Source: 38-11 sp964539975
GTDB taxonomy: Bacteria; Bacillota; Clostridia; Tissierellales; Dethiosulfatibacteraceae
DNA: 64,000 nt
Assembly (NCBI GenBank): GCA_964539975.1
Contig: CAZIKK010000002.1
Location: 148,682 to 212,681 of the forward strand
Reading direction: 5' to 3'
Shown here piece by piece: positions 1 to 8,309 of this stretch. Position 1 is the stretch's first letter. Every line of letters begins with the position of its first letter. The position numbers were made by a program, and so were the translations under genes. The notes under the pieces are model-generated. The model had not been told where the DNA came from and searched no databases. It saw only the letters and a list, made by a program, of their open reading frames with translations.

Positions 1-80
1 GTCAATTGATCAGAAAGCTCTCTTAATCCAATATCCTTTAAATCTACGTATTCTTTTAACCATTTAACTGGTACTAACAT
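1..80 (-). CDS. pheT: Phenylalanine-tRNA ligase beta subunit, N-terminal fragment
   Basis: The left edge cuts this gene, leaving the first 26 codons. The peptide begins MLVPVKWLKEYVDL, the usual start of bacterial PheT. PheT pairs with PheS as an alpha2-beta2 enzyme that charges tRNA-Phe and edits mischarged tyrosine. The start ATG lies 12 bases after the pheS stop. A strong GGAGG site at 88-94 overlaps that stop codon, so the two subunits are probably translationally coupled and share the T-box leader upstream of pheS. Confidence 0.93.
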   Translation of the reverse strand, partial: MLVPVKWLKEYVDLKDIGLRELSDQL

Positions 81-92
81 GATTTTTCCCTC

Positions 93-1115
93 CTAAAACT
101 GGTTCAAAAACCTAATATCATTATCAAACAGCAACCTTATGTCATTAATGCCGTATTTTACCATTGTGATTCGATCTATCCCCATACCAAAAGCATAACC
201 GCTATATTCTTCCGGGTTAATTCCGCAATTTTCAAGGACATTGGGATGTACCATGCCACAACCAAGCAATTCCATACTCCACCCTGTATAGCTGCAAACT
301 TCACAACCTTTTCCCATACACTTCAGACAAGACACATCTACCTCAGCGCTTGGTTCAGTGAAAGGAAAGTTGTGAGGCCTAAATCGAGTCATCATCTTGT
401 CGCCAAACAAAGTTTTTACAAATTTATCTATGGAATCCTTCAAGTTTGCCATTGTGACTCCTTTATCCACTACTAAACACTCCATCTGATGAAACATTGG
501 AGAGTGTGTATCATCAACATCATCAAACCTGAAAGTCCTACCTGCAGACACAATCCTTATTGGTGGTTTTCTTTCTTTCATCACTCTAATTTGAACGGGA
601 GAAGTTTGAGTCCGTAATAACAAATTGTCTGTAATGTAGAATGTGTCCGACTTGTCTCTTGATGGGTGGTCTTCTGGTGCATTTAATGCATCAAAGTTAT
701 TCTCTACGGTGTCTATTTCAGGGCCCTCAACTACATCGTATCCCATGTGTAAGAACAAGTCTTCCAACTCTTTTTTTGTTCTCATCAAAGGGTGTCTGTG
801 TCCAATTTTTTCATGTTTTCCAGGAATCGTAACATCCAATGTTTCCGCTGACAATCGCTCTCTTTGCTTTGCTTGAAATATTTGTCCTTTAGCTTGTTCT
901 AATGCCTGATTAATGCTTTCTCTAACTTCATTTGCAACCTTTCCAAAAATAGGTCTCTCTTCTGGTGATAATTGTCCCATCGCTCTAAGTAGCAGCGTTA
1001 GCTCGCCTTTTTTCCCCATTACCTTTACTCTTATGCTTTCAAGTTCTTTTAGTTCATTGGATTTCCGAATTTGCTCCAGTGTATCTCTTTGTATACGTAT
1101 CAGTTTGTCTTGCAT
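93..1115 (-). CDS. pheS: Phenylalanine-tRNA ligase alpha subunit
   Basis: This 340-residue protein has the normal PheS length. An N-terminal coiled coil (about residues 1-85) contacts tRNA-Phe. The class II aminoacylation core follows, with the motif 2 region containing LLLRTQTSPVQIR and a C-terminal motif 3 containing AFGMGIDRITMVKYGI. It activates phenylalanine and joins it to tRNA-Phe together with PheT, which follows directly. The start ATG has a GAAAGGAG site just upstream. Expression should respond to uncharged tRNA-Phe through the T-box leader preceding the gene. Confidence 0.97.
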   Translation of the reverse strand: MQDKLIRIQRDTLEQIRKSNELKELESIRVKVMGKKGELTLLLRAMGQLSPEERPIFGKVANEVRESINQALEQAKGQIFQAKQRERLSAETLDVTIPGKHEKIGHRHPLMRTKKELEDLFLHMGYDVVEGPEIDTVENNFDALNAPEDHPSRDKSDTFYITDNLLLRTQTSPVQIRVMKERKPPIRIVSAGRTFRFDDVDDTHSPMFHQMECLVVDKGVTMANLKDSIDKFVKTLFGDKMMTRFRPHNFPFTEPSAEVDVSCLKCMGKGCEVCSYTGWSMELLGCGMVHPNVLENCGINPEEYSGYAFGMGIDRITMVKYGINDIRLLFDNDIRFLNQF

Positions 1116-1135
1116 TTTAACTCCTTTCTTTTAGT

Positions 1136-1356
1136 AAATAAAAAACACTTCCCTCCATAAGAGGCGAAGTGCCGCGGTACCACTCTTTTTTTTTCTCATT
1201 AAGATAACGGTCATCCCGGATAAACCTACTCGTGTTCAGTCTATCAACTACAGAGTGAAATTGGGTCGATTCAACGAAATGTTCTCAGCCAAGACATTTC
1301 TCTCTTGTAAACAGTAATCAACTTTTTGCTCTGTCATCGTCTTTATAATCTATTTG
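1136..1356 (-). promoter_or_regulatory. T-box leader of pheST, Phe specifier
   Basis: The transcript contains the T-box core GTGGTACCGCGG (complement of 1172-1183), followed by a terminator hairpin (1146-1171, CACTTC...GAAGTG) and a U tract at 1136-1145. In stem I a UUC triplet (complement of 1257-1259) is followed by A and CTCTGT, which pairs with ACAGAG (complement of 1329-1334). That is the normal position of the specifier codon, and UUC encodes Phe, in agreement with pheS downstream. Uncharged tRNA-Phe should stabilise the antiterminator. Confidence 0.93.
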
Positions 1357-1362
1357 AACGCT

Positions 1363-1391
1363 ATTATATCAAATATTCAGATCGTGTTCAA
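1363..1391 (-). promoter_or_regulatory. Sigma-A promoter of the pheST T-box transcript
   Basis: TTGAAC (complement of 1386-1391) is separated by 17 bases from a perfect TATAAT (complement of 1363-1368). It lies immediately upstream of stem I of the T-box leader. Confidence 0.85.
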
Positions 1392-1407
1392 CACAAATTA
1401 TTCTTTA

Positions 1408-2187
1408 TCAAGAAGATCTGTTTCTATTGTTATTGATGTTTGTAATATGATACAAACAAATACTTGCAGCTACTCCAGCATTTAGTGATTCGGCCTTCCC
1501 ATTCATTCTGATTTTGATTCTCATGTCACTTAATTGTTTAATGCTTGGTTGGATCCCCTTGCTTTCATTGCCAATGACCAAGACACTTTTCCCCATATCA
1601 GCTAATTCGTGAAGATATCTTCCTGCATCTGGGGTAGTGGAGAAAACTTTGTAGCCCAAATCTTTTAAATACTCGAGCATCTCCATATCGTTGTCAACTC
1701 TTATATGTCTGATCCTGTTCAAAGATCCCATTGTTGCGCGTACAACCTTTGGATTATACATATCCACGCAGCCATTATTTATAATCAATGACTCAACTCC
1801 AAAAGCATCGCACGACCGAATGATCGTGCCCAAGTTACCAGGATCTTGAACACCATCAATGTATAGTATAAGTTGGCTTTTTGAAATATCTTCTTTCTTG
1901 AAAAATGACTGGCGTACAACCGCAAGCACTCCTTGCGAGTTGATTGTATCGCTCAATTGATTGAATAGCTCTTTTTTGACAGCAAATGTCTGAAAGCGTC
2001 GATTCCTATCAGTCACACCTTTGTAGTGCTCCGAATAAAGAATGAATTCAATTGGTGCATCGGCTTGAATGTATTCGTTTACCAAAACATCTCCTTCTGC
2101 TATATAGAGATTCATTTTTGTTCTGTGCTTTTTTTCCAATAGTTTTCGCGTTAACTTAATTTTGCTGTTATCATGACTGAGTATCAT
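1408..2187 (-). CDS. SpoU-family RNA 2'-O-methyltransferase (YsgA/RlmB-like)
   Basis: A 259-residue SPOUT-class methyltransferase that uses SAM to methylate a ribose 2'-OH, probably in 23S rRNA. The SpoU motifs are visible: DGVQDPGNLGTIIRSCDAFG (motif 1 with its Asn and Arg), VIGNESKGI (motif 2) and ESLNAGVAASICLY (motif 3). An N-terminal substrate-binding region carries the LYIAEGDVLVNE stretch. I chose the ATG at 2187 because GGAG lies 7 bases upstream and the preceding residues lie inside ktrA; the two genes then overlap by 17 bases. B. subtilis also has a member of this family (ysgA) next to pheS. The precise target nucleotide cannot be told from sequence. Confidence 0.9.
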   Translation of the reverse strand: MILSHDNSKIKLTRKLLEKKHRTKMNLYIAEGDVLVNEYIQADAPIEFILYSEHYKGVTDRNRRFQTFAVKKELFNQLSDTINSQGVLAVVRQSFFKKEDISKSQLILYIDGVQDPGNLGTIIRSCDAFGVESLIINNGCVDMYNPKVVRATMGSLNRIRHIRVDNDMEMLEYLKDLGYKVFSTTPDAGRYLHELADMGKSVLVIGNESKGIQPSIKQLSDMRIKIRMNGKAESLNAGVAASICLYHITNINNNRNRSS

Positions 2188-2833
2188 TTTCTTTCTCCAT
2201 TTTTTTAAGGCTTTCATTATCGCCAATGACAATAAGCGTATCCCCACTCTCTACTACGTCCATTGCATTGGGTGAGATGTTTAAATCTTCGCCTGATTTA
2301 ATCGCTATTACAGTGATGCCATATTCATCTGGCAAATGTAGTTCTTTCAGGCGTTTTCCCTCCCATTGCGTTTGAGCCACTACTTCGATAATGCTATAAT
2401 CCGGTGCAAACTCAATGACATCTAAAATATTTGAGGATACAAGGTTATGAGCTACCCTTATTCCCATATCTCTTTCTGGGAATATTACTTTTGTTGCGCC
2501 AATTTTGTATAAAACTTTCCCGTGCAGTTCACTCTGTGCTTTTGCAATGACTTTTTTGACGCCAAGCTCCTGCACAATTAAAGTGCTCATGATGGATGAC
2601 TGGATATCTGATCCAATGGTTACTACTGCCACATCAAAATTACGAATACCGATTGATTTCAAAGCATTCTCATCCGTTGCATCTGCTTGTACTGCATGTG
2701 TGACATAATCTGCAATTTCTTCAATTTTTTCTAAGCTCTTGTCAATCACCAATACTTCATACCCTATTTTATAAAGCGTTTTGGCAACACTTGACCCAAA
2801 TCTTCCACACCCTATTATCACAAATTGTTTCAT
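2171..2833 (-). CDS. ktrA: Potassium channel gating subunit KtrA (RCK domain)
   Basis: This cytoplasmic 220-residue protein has one RCK module. The Rossmann half has the nucleotide-binding GCGRFG at residues 8-13 and an acidic strand end (VLVIDKS). A TrkA-C half begins near residue 140. A single module of about 220 residues fits KtrA/KtrC rather than the double-length TrkA of Proteobacteria. In the family an octameric ring binds ATP/ADP or c-di-AMP and gates the KtrB dimer. The membrane subunit ends 9 bases upstream, so the pair is one operon. The start has AGGAG five bases upstream. Confidence 0.93.
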   Translation of the reverse strand: MKQFVIIGCGRFGSSVAKTLYKIGYEVLVIDKSLEKIEEIADYVTHAVQADATDENALKSIGIRNFDVAVVTIGSDIQSSIMSTLIVQELGVKKVIAKAQSELHGKVLYKIGATKVIFPERDMGIRVAHNLVSSNILDVIEFAPDYSIIEVVAQTQWEGKRLKELHLPDEYGITVIAIKSGEDLNISPNAMDVVESGDTLIVIGDNESLKKMEKENDTQS

Positions 2834-2842
2834 TGTCTTCTC

Positions 2843-4198
2843 CTAACCCACCATAATTTTTCCTTCAGGATATCTGTGATATCCTTTATTGTAATTTTGC
2901 ATTTTTGCAATGCTAAAAGCTAACGTCAAGGGTCCTAGTCTTCCAACAAACATAGTCAATGTAATCACGATTCTACCTATCGTTGTAAGGTTACCTGTGA
3001 TCCCTCTGCTCAATCCTACTGTTCCAAAAGCTGAAAAAACTTCAAAAACAATATCCAAAAATTCGTTCTCCATTTTCGCTTCTGAAACCAACAATACTAA
3101 AATAACAGCGGTAATCAATACAGCACCTATGACAATCACTGAAATTGCTTTAAAGATTTGTTTTGTTGGTATTCTTCTTCCTCCAAACTCTACATCGTCT
3201 TTTCCTAGCAAATGTTGCGCAACCGCTATCATAACCACTCCGATCGTTGTAGTTTTTACGCCTCCAGCAGTTGAACCAGGGGCCCCCCCAATAAACATCA
3301 AGATCATGACAACAAAAGTTGTGGCATATGTTAAAGAAGCTGTATCTATTGTGTTAAATCCAGCTGTCCTAGGTGTGACCGATAAAAATCCCGATGCCAT
3401 GAATTTGTCTTTCCAGGTTAAAGTGCCTATTGTTTCTGGATTGTTAAATTCAAGGACAAGGACGATCAAAAACGAAAACAAAATGAATCCAAAAGTTAAT
3501 ACCAAAACCAACTGTGTATGGAGTTGAAATTTCTTAAAGCTTTTTTTGTTCACGATGTCTACTATGACGTAAAAGCCTAATCCACCTAAAACTAATAATG
3601 TCATTATAGTAAAGTTGATGACAGGATTGTCTGCATAATCAATTAAGCTATTGCCGAGCAAATCAAAACCTGCGTTGCAAAAAGCTGAAATCGAATGAAA
3701 GATTGAGAACCATAAGCCCTGAGAAACACCAAAGTCCCTGACAAATACAATAGATAAAAATACAACGCCAATAGTTTCTAAACAAATCGTAACCAATAGA
3801 ACACGTTTTGTTAATAGTACGATGCCTTGCAAAGTGGAAACATTCATCTCTTCTTGCATCAACAGGCGATCTTTCAATGTGATTTTCTTGCCTAACATAA
3901 AAGCGATGAGTGTTGCCATTGTCATAATCCCCAGTCCTCCTGCTTGTATGAGTAATAAGATGACAATTTGTCCAAACAAAGACCAGTATGTTGATGTATT
4001 CACTACTGTCAACCCTGTCACACAAACAGCTGAAGCAGATGTGAATAAAGCATCTACAACCCCAATACTGTTACCATCTGCAGAAGCAATGGGTAGGTTC
4101 AATAGCATTGTTCCCACAGCAATAAGCATTGCAAATGATAATAGCAAAAAATATGAAGGATTCATTTTCGCACCTGAGAGAACATTTTTTCTAGTCAT
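2843..4198 (-). CDS. ktrB: Potassium/sodium-coupled channel subunit KtrB (TrkH family)
   Basis: A 451-residue polytopic membrane protein of the TrkH/KtrB family that conducts K+ together with the KtrA ring. Four M-P-M repeats are recognisable from their filter loops: ASAVCVTGLT, AFCNAGFD, TPRTAGFN and FGTVGLS, each keeping the conserved glycine. The length agrees with KtrB and is shorter than TrkH. The start ATG has AAGGCGG five bases upstream. It is first in a probable operon with ktrA and the SpoU methyltransferase. Confidence 0.94.
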   Translation of the reverse strand: MTRKNVLSGAKMNPSYFLLLSFAMLIAVGTMLLNLPIASADGNSIGVVDALFTSASAVCVTGLTVVNTSTYWSLFGQIVILLLIQAGGLGIMTMATLIAFMLGKKITLKDRLLMQEEMNVSTLQGIVLLTKRVLLVTICLETIGVVFLSIVFVRDFGVSQGLWFSIFHSISAFCNAGFDLLGNSLIDYADNPVINFTIMTLLVLGGLGFYVIVDIVNKKSFKKFQLHTQLVLVLTFGFILFSFLIVLVLEFNNPETIGTLTWKDKFMASGFLSVTPRTAGFNTIDTASLTYATTFVVMILMFIGGAPGSTAGGVKTTTIGVVMIAVAQHLLGKDDVEFGGRRIPTKQIFKAISVIVIGAVLITAVILVLLVSEAKMENEFLDIVFEVFSAFGTVGLSRGITGNLTTIGRIVITLTMFVGRLGPLTLAFSIAKMQNYNKGYHRYPEGKIMVG

Positions 4199-4227
4199 AT
4201 ACCCGCCTTGCTATGGAGTTATTATTC

Positions 4228-4256
4228 ATTATATCATTGCTATATCGGTTGATAAA
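4228..4256 (-). promoter_or_regulatory. Probable promoter of ktrBA
   Basis: TATAAT (complement of 4228-4233) lies 30 bases upstream of the ktrB start. The -35 region 17 bases further up is a weak TTTATC. Confidence 0.45.
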
Positions 4257-4285
4257 GAAAAAAAATAACCGCATATACGGCTATT
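4256..4285 (-). terminator. Terminator of the infC-rpmI-rplT operon
   Basis: An 8-bp hairpin, AATAGCCG with CGGTTATT and a 6-base loop (4264-4285), is followed by a run of Ts on the minus strand just after the rplT stop. Confidence 0.8.
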
Positions 4286-4291
4286 CTTTTA

Positions 4292-4636
4292 CTATTTAAC
4301 CATTTCAACCAATTGTTTGAATCCCATCTCATCGTTAACTGCCATATCAGCCAACATCTTTCTGTTGATCTCAATATTGTGGTTTTTTAGTCCGTTTATG
4401 AATTTATTGTATGACAATCCATTTACTCTAGCTGCCGCATTGATTCTAGTAATCCACAATCTTCTAAACTCTCTTTTTCTAAGTTTTCTACCCACATATG
4501 CATATGATAATGACTTCATGACTGCTTGATTAGCTGTCTTGAACTGCTTACTTTTTGCTCCGTAGTAGCCTTTAGCCATTTTTAAAATCTTTTTATGTCT
4601 TTTTTTTGCGTTGACCGCTTTCTTAACTCTAGCCAT
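4292..4636 (-). CDS. rplT: 50S ribosomal protein L20
   Basis: A 114-residue basic protein starting MARVKKAVNAKKRHKKILK, typical of bL20. It binds 23S rRNA early in assembly of the 50S subunit. In Firmicutes L20 also represses its own operon by binding the infC leader. The gene is last in infC-rpmI-rplT, 17 bases after rpmI, and a terminator follows. It has an AGGAGG-like site upstream. Confidence 0.98.
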   Translation of the reverse strand: MARVKKAVNAKKRHKKILKMAKGYYGAKSKQFKTANQAVMKSLSYAYVGRKLRKREFRRLWITRINAAARVNGLSYNKFINGLKNHNIEINRKMLADMAVNDEMGFKQLVEMVK

Positions 4637-4653
4637 AGTTATGCCTCCTCCTA

Positions 4654-4848
4654 TTAATAGGGTATCAATTTGCTAATTCTTTTAAAGTCACCATCTGACA
4701 CCAAGCTACCCTGTCTTAAACTTCTAACTTGTTTTCCTGACTTTTTGCCGGTAAAGTGATTTTTACCAGCTTGCGCTCTTTTTATTTTCCCGCTGCCCGT
4801 TTTTTTAAATCTTTTGGCAGCTCCTCTATTTGTTTTAATCTTAGGCAT
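4654..4848 (-). CDS. rpmI: 50S ribosomal protein L35
   Basis: A 64-residue highly basic protein starting MPKIKTNRGAAKRFKKTG, the signature of bL35, at the normal family length. It is a structural protein of the large ribosomal subunit. It sits between infC and rplT as in most bacteria. Confidence 0.98.
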   Translation of the reverse strand: MPKIKTNRGAAKRFKKTGSGKIKRAQAGKNHFTGKKSGKQVRSLRQGSLVSDGDFKRISKLIPY

Positions 4849-4871
4849 GCAAAATCCTCCTCGCTATTTTG

Positions 4872-5381
4872 TTAACTTTTTGAGTTTAAAAACATCACCA
4901 TCTGACGCCCTTCCATCTTTGGTGGTTTGTCGACTACAGAAAAATCTGATGTTGCTTCAATGAATCTCAGCAATACTTCTCGTCCAATATTGGTATGTCC
5001 TAACTGGCGTCCTCTAAATCGAACAACCACTTTAACTCTGTCTCCCTTTTCAAGAAACTTAACTGCATTTTTAATTTTAACCTGTAAGTCGTGTTCATCG
5101 ATATTGGGTGTCATTCTAATTTCTTTAACTGTGATTACTTTCTGCTTCTTTTTTGACTCTTTTTCTTTCTTTGTCAATTCATACTTGTACTTGCCATAAT
5201 CCATAATCCTACATACTGCGGGATTTGCATTCGGGGACACTTTTACCAAATCAAGTTTTCTTTCCTCAGCTAATCTAATAGCTTCTCTTGTTGCAACCAC
5301 TCCGAGTTGACTTCCATCCTCGTCAATTACTCGTACTTCTTTGTCCTTGATTTGACCATTAATATCAAGTTCTTTAATAAT
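4872..5381 (-). CDS. infC: Translation initiation factor IF-3, AUU start codon
   Basis: IF-3 binds the 30S subunit, prevents premature 50S joining and discriminates against wrong start codons. The conserved core contains LDLVKVSPNANPAVCRIMDYGK. An ATG- or GTG-based call would begin at the GTG at 5300 and lose about 27 conserved N-terminal residues (IKELDINGQIKDKEVRVID). Extending upstream reaches two adjacent ATT codons at 5381 and 5378 just after AGGAGGTG (complement of 5384-5391). I start at the first ATT (169 residues, close to the 167 of B. subtilis); the second has slightly better spacing. AUU starts are the known autoregulatory device of infC genes. Confidence 0.93.
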   Translation of the reverse strand: MIKELDINGQIKDKEVRVIDEDGSQLGVVATREAIRLAEERKLDLVKVSPNANPAVCRIMDYGKYKYELTKKEKESKKKQKVITVKEIRMTPNIDEHDLQVKIKNAVKFLEKGDRVKVVVRFRGRQLGHTNIGREVLLRFIEATSDFSVVDKPPKMEGRQMVMFLNSKS

Positions 5382-5391
5382 TACACCTCCT

Positions 5392-5501
5392 AAAAATATA
5401 AAAAAAGACAGCGAAACCCGCTATCTCTAAAAGCCTATAGAACAACCATACTAGCTGCAAACTGCGCCGTAAGGTGAGAAGCGGATACTTCTTCTTTGCA
5501 C
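5392..5501 (-). promoter_or_regulatory. infC leader / L20-type attenuator
   Basis: About 110 nt of untranslated leader lies between a strong promoter and the infC ribosome binding site. It contains CTTCTCACCTTACGGCGCAG, a segment I associate with the Firmicutes L20 leader. It ends in a hairpin, AGATAGCG with CGCTGTCT (5406-5426), followed by a T-rich run. This fits L20-dependent premature termination. The match to the Rfam family is from memory and was not computed. Confidence 0.75.
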
Positions 5502-5507
5502 TCATAC

Positions 5508-5536
5508 ATAATACTTTATATACAACTATTTGTCAA
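5508..5536 (-). promoter_or_regulatory. Sigma-A promoter of infC-rpmI-rplT
   Basis: Perfect TTGACA (complement of 5531-5536), 17-base spacer, TATTAT (complement of 5508-5513). Confidence 0.88.
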
Positions 5537-5549
5537 GCAATATTAATAA

Positions 5550-6671
5550 TCACCTAAGATAATCCATTGGTTCTGTATGTTCTCCATTTATTCTGACTTC
5601 AAAATGAAGGTGTGGACCAGTCGACATACCTGTTGTTCCAGAATAAGCTACCAATTGCCCTTTCGTAACTGTTTGACCTTCGCTCACAACTACGCTTGTA
5701 TTGTGGGCATAAAGCGTTGAAATGCCTCCTCCATGATCAATAAGAACGATATTCCCATAGGCGCCATACCAACCTGCATAGTTCACAACACCCGAGTTGG
5801 ACGCAACAATTTTTTGGTTCATCGGCACTCTAAGATCAACTCCTGTATGCATGCTCCAGTACCCATATAGAGGATGTGGCCTCATGCCATAGGGCGATGT
5901 AATCGTAAAGTATCCTGGAGCCGGCCATGACATTTCACCTCCTGCATACTGCATTTCAAGTTGTGCTTGCAGTATTCTTCTTTCGATTTCTTTGGATGCT
6001 TCTAGTAATTTTTCTTCTTGCGCTTGCAATTCTTCGATATTGTCAACAATTGACCTCATATAGGTTTCTTTTGCTCGACTCGCCACTTCAATGTCTCTTT
6101 TCTTGAGGCGTACATCTTCCATGGCTAAGTAGAAATTATTCTTTTCGTTTTCTAAGGACATTTGCGCAATCTCAAGATCTACATATTGCTGTTCAAGATC
6201 TTCAAGAATGTTCACATCATTTCTAACAATCCTTTGGATCATATCTATTCTTGTCAAAAAATCCCCCATGTCACTTGCATTGAAAAGAACCTCTAAGTAT
6301 CCAACCGCGCCATTTTTATACATTGTTCTCAATCTTTGTTCCAATAATTCTGTTGTGACTTCAATATCGGATTGTATCGATTCGATTTCTATTTCTATCT
6401 CAGAGATATTGTTCTCAATAGTTGCCAATTCAATCTCAAGTTTTAATTCTTCATGGGTCAATTCAAGGATTTGTCTGTCAAGCTGATTTATTTCATACTG
6501 TACCGTATCTTTTTCTCCGATAGCTTCTTGTAATTGGCTAGTCAGTTGATTAATTTCTCTTTCTTGCCTTTCCAATTCTTTCTCCAAGTCGCTTATTCGG
6601 GACGCGCCTGCTGTCAAAACCAGAGAGGCTACAATGAGAATCGTAATAATCACACGAAAAAACTGTTTCAT
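5550..6671 (-). CDS. Secreted coiled-coil M23 peptidase (PcsB/EnvC-like murein hydrolase or activator)
   Basis: A 373-residue exported protein with a signal peptide (about residues 1-25, MKQFFRVIITILIVASLVL), then a long coiled coil (about 25-240) and a C-terminal M23 metallopeptidase domain. Zinc ligands are intact: H275 and D279 (HTGVD) and H356 of the HLH at 354-356, so it is probably active rather than a degenerate EnvC-type activator. The start at 6671 has AGGAGG at ideal spacing; an upstream GTG lies inside that site. It directly follows ftsX. In B. subtilis and pneumococcus FtsEX controls hydrolases of this architecture (CwlO, PcsB), so it is the likely FtsEX effector here. Confidence 0.88.
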   Translation of the reverse strand: MKQFFRVIITILIVASLVLTAGASRISDLEKELERQEREINQLTSQLQEAIGEKDTVQYEINQLDRQILELTHEELKLEIELATIENNISEIEIEIESIQSDIEVTTELLEQRLRTMYKNGAVGYLEVLFNASDMGDFLTRIDMIQRIVRNDVNILEDLEQQYVDLEIAQMSLENEKNNFYLAMEDVRLKKRDIEVASRAKETYMRSIVDNIEELQAQEEKLLEASKEIERRILQAQLEMQYAGGEMSWPAPGYFTITSPYGMRPHPLYGYWSMHTGVDLRVPMNQKIVASNSGVVNYAGWYGAYGNIVLIDHGGGISTLYAHNTSVVVSEGQTVTKGQLVAYSGTTGMSTGPHLHFEVRINGEHTEPMDYLR

Positions 6672-6681
6672 GAAAACCTCC

Positions 6682-7578
6682 TTAAACACTCAAAAATTTC
6701 TTTAATGATACGATGCTTCCCAAAACGCCAATTCCAACTCCTATCGTTACGAAAATAATCAAAATATCCATCGTAATCAAATTAGAAGGAACCAAATAAA
6801 CTGACATCATCGCAAAAAGTTTTTCGTTGGCATACGACACCAGATAGTCGTACCCATTTAATACAATCGTTATGGCAAAAACTGCCCCCAACATCCCTAA
6901 AACAATCCCTTCTAAGATAAATGGCCCCCTAACAAAGCCATTAGAAGCTCCAATGTACTGCATTAGTTCAATCTCTGTTTTCCTTGAAGCAACAGTAATT
7001 TTGATCGTATTTTGAATGATAAATATACTAACCAAAAGGAGTATGACAATCATCACCATTCCAAATAACTGGATCATTTCGGCAGTACTGATAAGTTTCT
7101 CAATGATATCACTATAATATTTAACTTCCTCCACACCTGATTTCTGTTCAACTTGCTTCACAAGAGGATCTGCATAAGAAACATCTCGTAGTTGAACAAC
7201 GTATGTGTTGGGTAATGGATTGTTTGCCAATCCTTCCAGCAATCGACCGTCCTCGCCCCACTCTTCTTTCATCTGTTCGAGAGCGTATTCCTTTGATTGG
7301 AAGACAACAGACAGCGTCCCATCAATGGCACTAATTTCTTCACCAATTTCTCGAATTCTTTGGCTGCTTACGTCATCATCTAGGTAAATATAAATTTCAT
7401 CAAACTTTTCTTTTGTAGACTCAGAAATAGCACTAATGTTCAAAATCACCATCAATACTAAACCAAGTATCACCAAAACGGCTGCAACTGAACCCACAGA
7501 AGCAACGCTCATGGTCCTATTTCTAAGTATGCCTTGAAATCCTTGTTTTACGGTATGTTTTAGGATTCTAGATATCAT
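6682..7578 (-). CDS. ftsX: Cell division ABC transporter permease FtsX
   Basis: A 298-residue membrane protein: an N-terminal cytoplasmic segment (ISRILKHTVKQGFQGILRN), TM1, an extracellular domain (about residues 50-160), and three C-terminal TM helices. This is the FtsX layout and length. With FtsE it transmits ATP hydrolysis to an extracellular peptidoglycan hydrolase. I chose the ATG at 7578, which overlaps the end of ftsE by 11 bases with AGGGGA upstream; more upstream starts would lie deeper in ftsE. Confidence 0.94.
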   Translation of the reverse strand: MISRILKHTVKQGFQGILRNRTMSVASVGSVAAVLVILGLVLMVILNISAISESTKEKFDEIYIYLDDDVSSQRIREIGEEISAIDGTLSVVFQSKEYALEQMKEEWGEDGRLLEGLANNPLPNTYVVQLRDVSYADPLVKQVEQKSGVEEVKYYSDIIEKLISTAEMIQLFGMVMIVILLLVSIFIIQNTIKITVASRKTEIELMQYIGASNGFVRGPFILEGIVLGMLGAVFAITIVLNGYDYLVSYANEKLFAMMSVYLVPSNLITMDILIIFVTIGVGIGVLGSIVSLKKFLSV

Positions 7579-8254
7579 GATAATAATCCCCTTCCACTGT
7601 GTCTCTGATGATCTTTCCATTTTTCAACTCGATCACTCTTTTTTTCATTGTGTCTACTATGGCTCTATCATGAGTTACCATAAGAAGGGTTGTGCCTCTT
7701 CTGTTAATCTCAGAAAAAATCTTCATTATCTCATAAGACGTCTCCGGATCTAAGTTACCAGTCGGTTCATCTGCAATTATCAATTCAGGTTTGTTGACAA
7801 CAGCTCTTGCTATAGCGATTCTTTGTTGCTCTCCTCCTGCCAATTCATTCGGAAAATTATTCGCCTTGTCACTCAGACCCACCATGCTTAAAACTGTCGG
7901 GACTTCTCTTCTGATGTTTTTTGGAGATTGCCCAACCATCTCCATTGCAAATGCAATGTTCTCATAAACTGTCTTTTTATTTAATAATCGAAAGTCTTGA
8001 AAAATGACGCCCACCTTTCGCCTATGAATGGGGATTTTTCTATTGCTCAAATAGGTGATATCCTCACCATTAAACACAATCTGCCCTTCTGTCGGGTCAA
8101 CTTCTTTTATTAATAATTTAATAAGTGTTGTTTTCCCTGCTCCACTTTTCCCAACTACAAACGAAAAACTACCTTTCTCGATCGATAAATTGATATCTTT
8201 GACTGCAGTAAATTTATTTTTATACACTTTAGTTACATTACGAAATTCAAACAT
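7568..8254 (-). CDS. ftsE: Cell division ABC transporter ATPase FtsE
   Basis: A 228-residue ABC ATPase with Walker A GKSGAGKT (residues 35-42), signature LAGGEQQRI, Walker B LIIADEPTGNLD and the H-loop VTHD. It forms the cytoplasmic half of FtsEX. Two ATGs are possible; the second (8254) has GGAG six bases upstream and gives the 228 residues usual for FtsE, while the first would add five residues. Confidence 0.95.
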   Translation of the reverse strand: MFEFRNVTKVYKNKFTAVKDINLSIEKGSFSFVVGKSGAGKTTLIKLLIKEVDPTEGQIVFNGEDITYLSNRKIPIHRRKVGVIFQDFRLLNKKTVYENIAFAMEMVGQSPKNIRREVPTVLSMVGLSDKANNFPNELAGGEQQRIAIARAVVNKPELIIADEPTGNLDPETSYEIMKIFSEINRRGTTLLMVTHDRAIVDTMKKRVIELKNGKIIRDTVEGDYYHDI

Positions 8255-8309
8255 TATCTTCTCCGTCATCCCATTCCCTACTTATATTCTACAGGTTTTC
8301 CCTGATTTT

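Noticed and set aside
2910..3527. 205-codon plus-strand open frame
   Set aside because: It runs antisense to ktrB, which is well conserved; it has no ribosome binding site and a composition typical of the reverse complement of a membrane protein.
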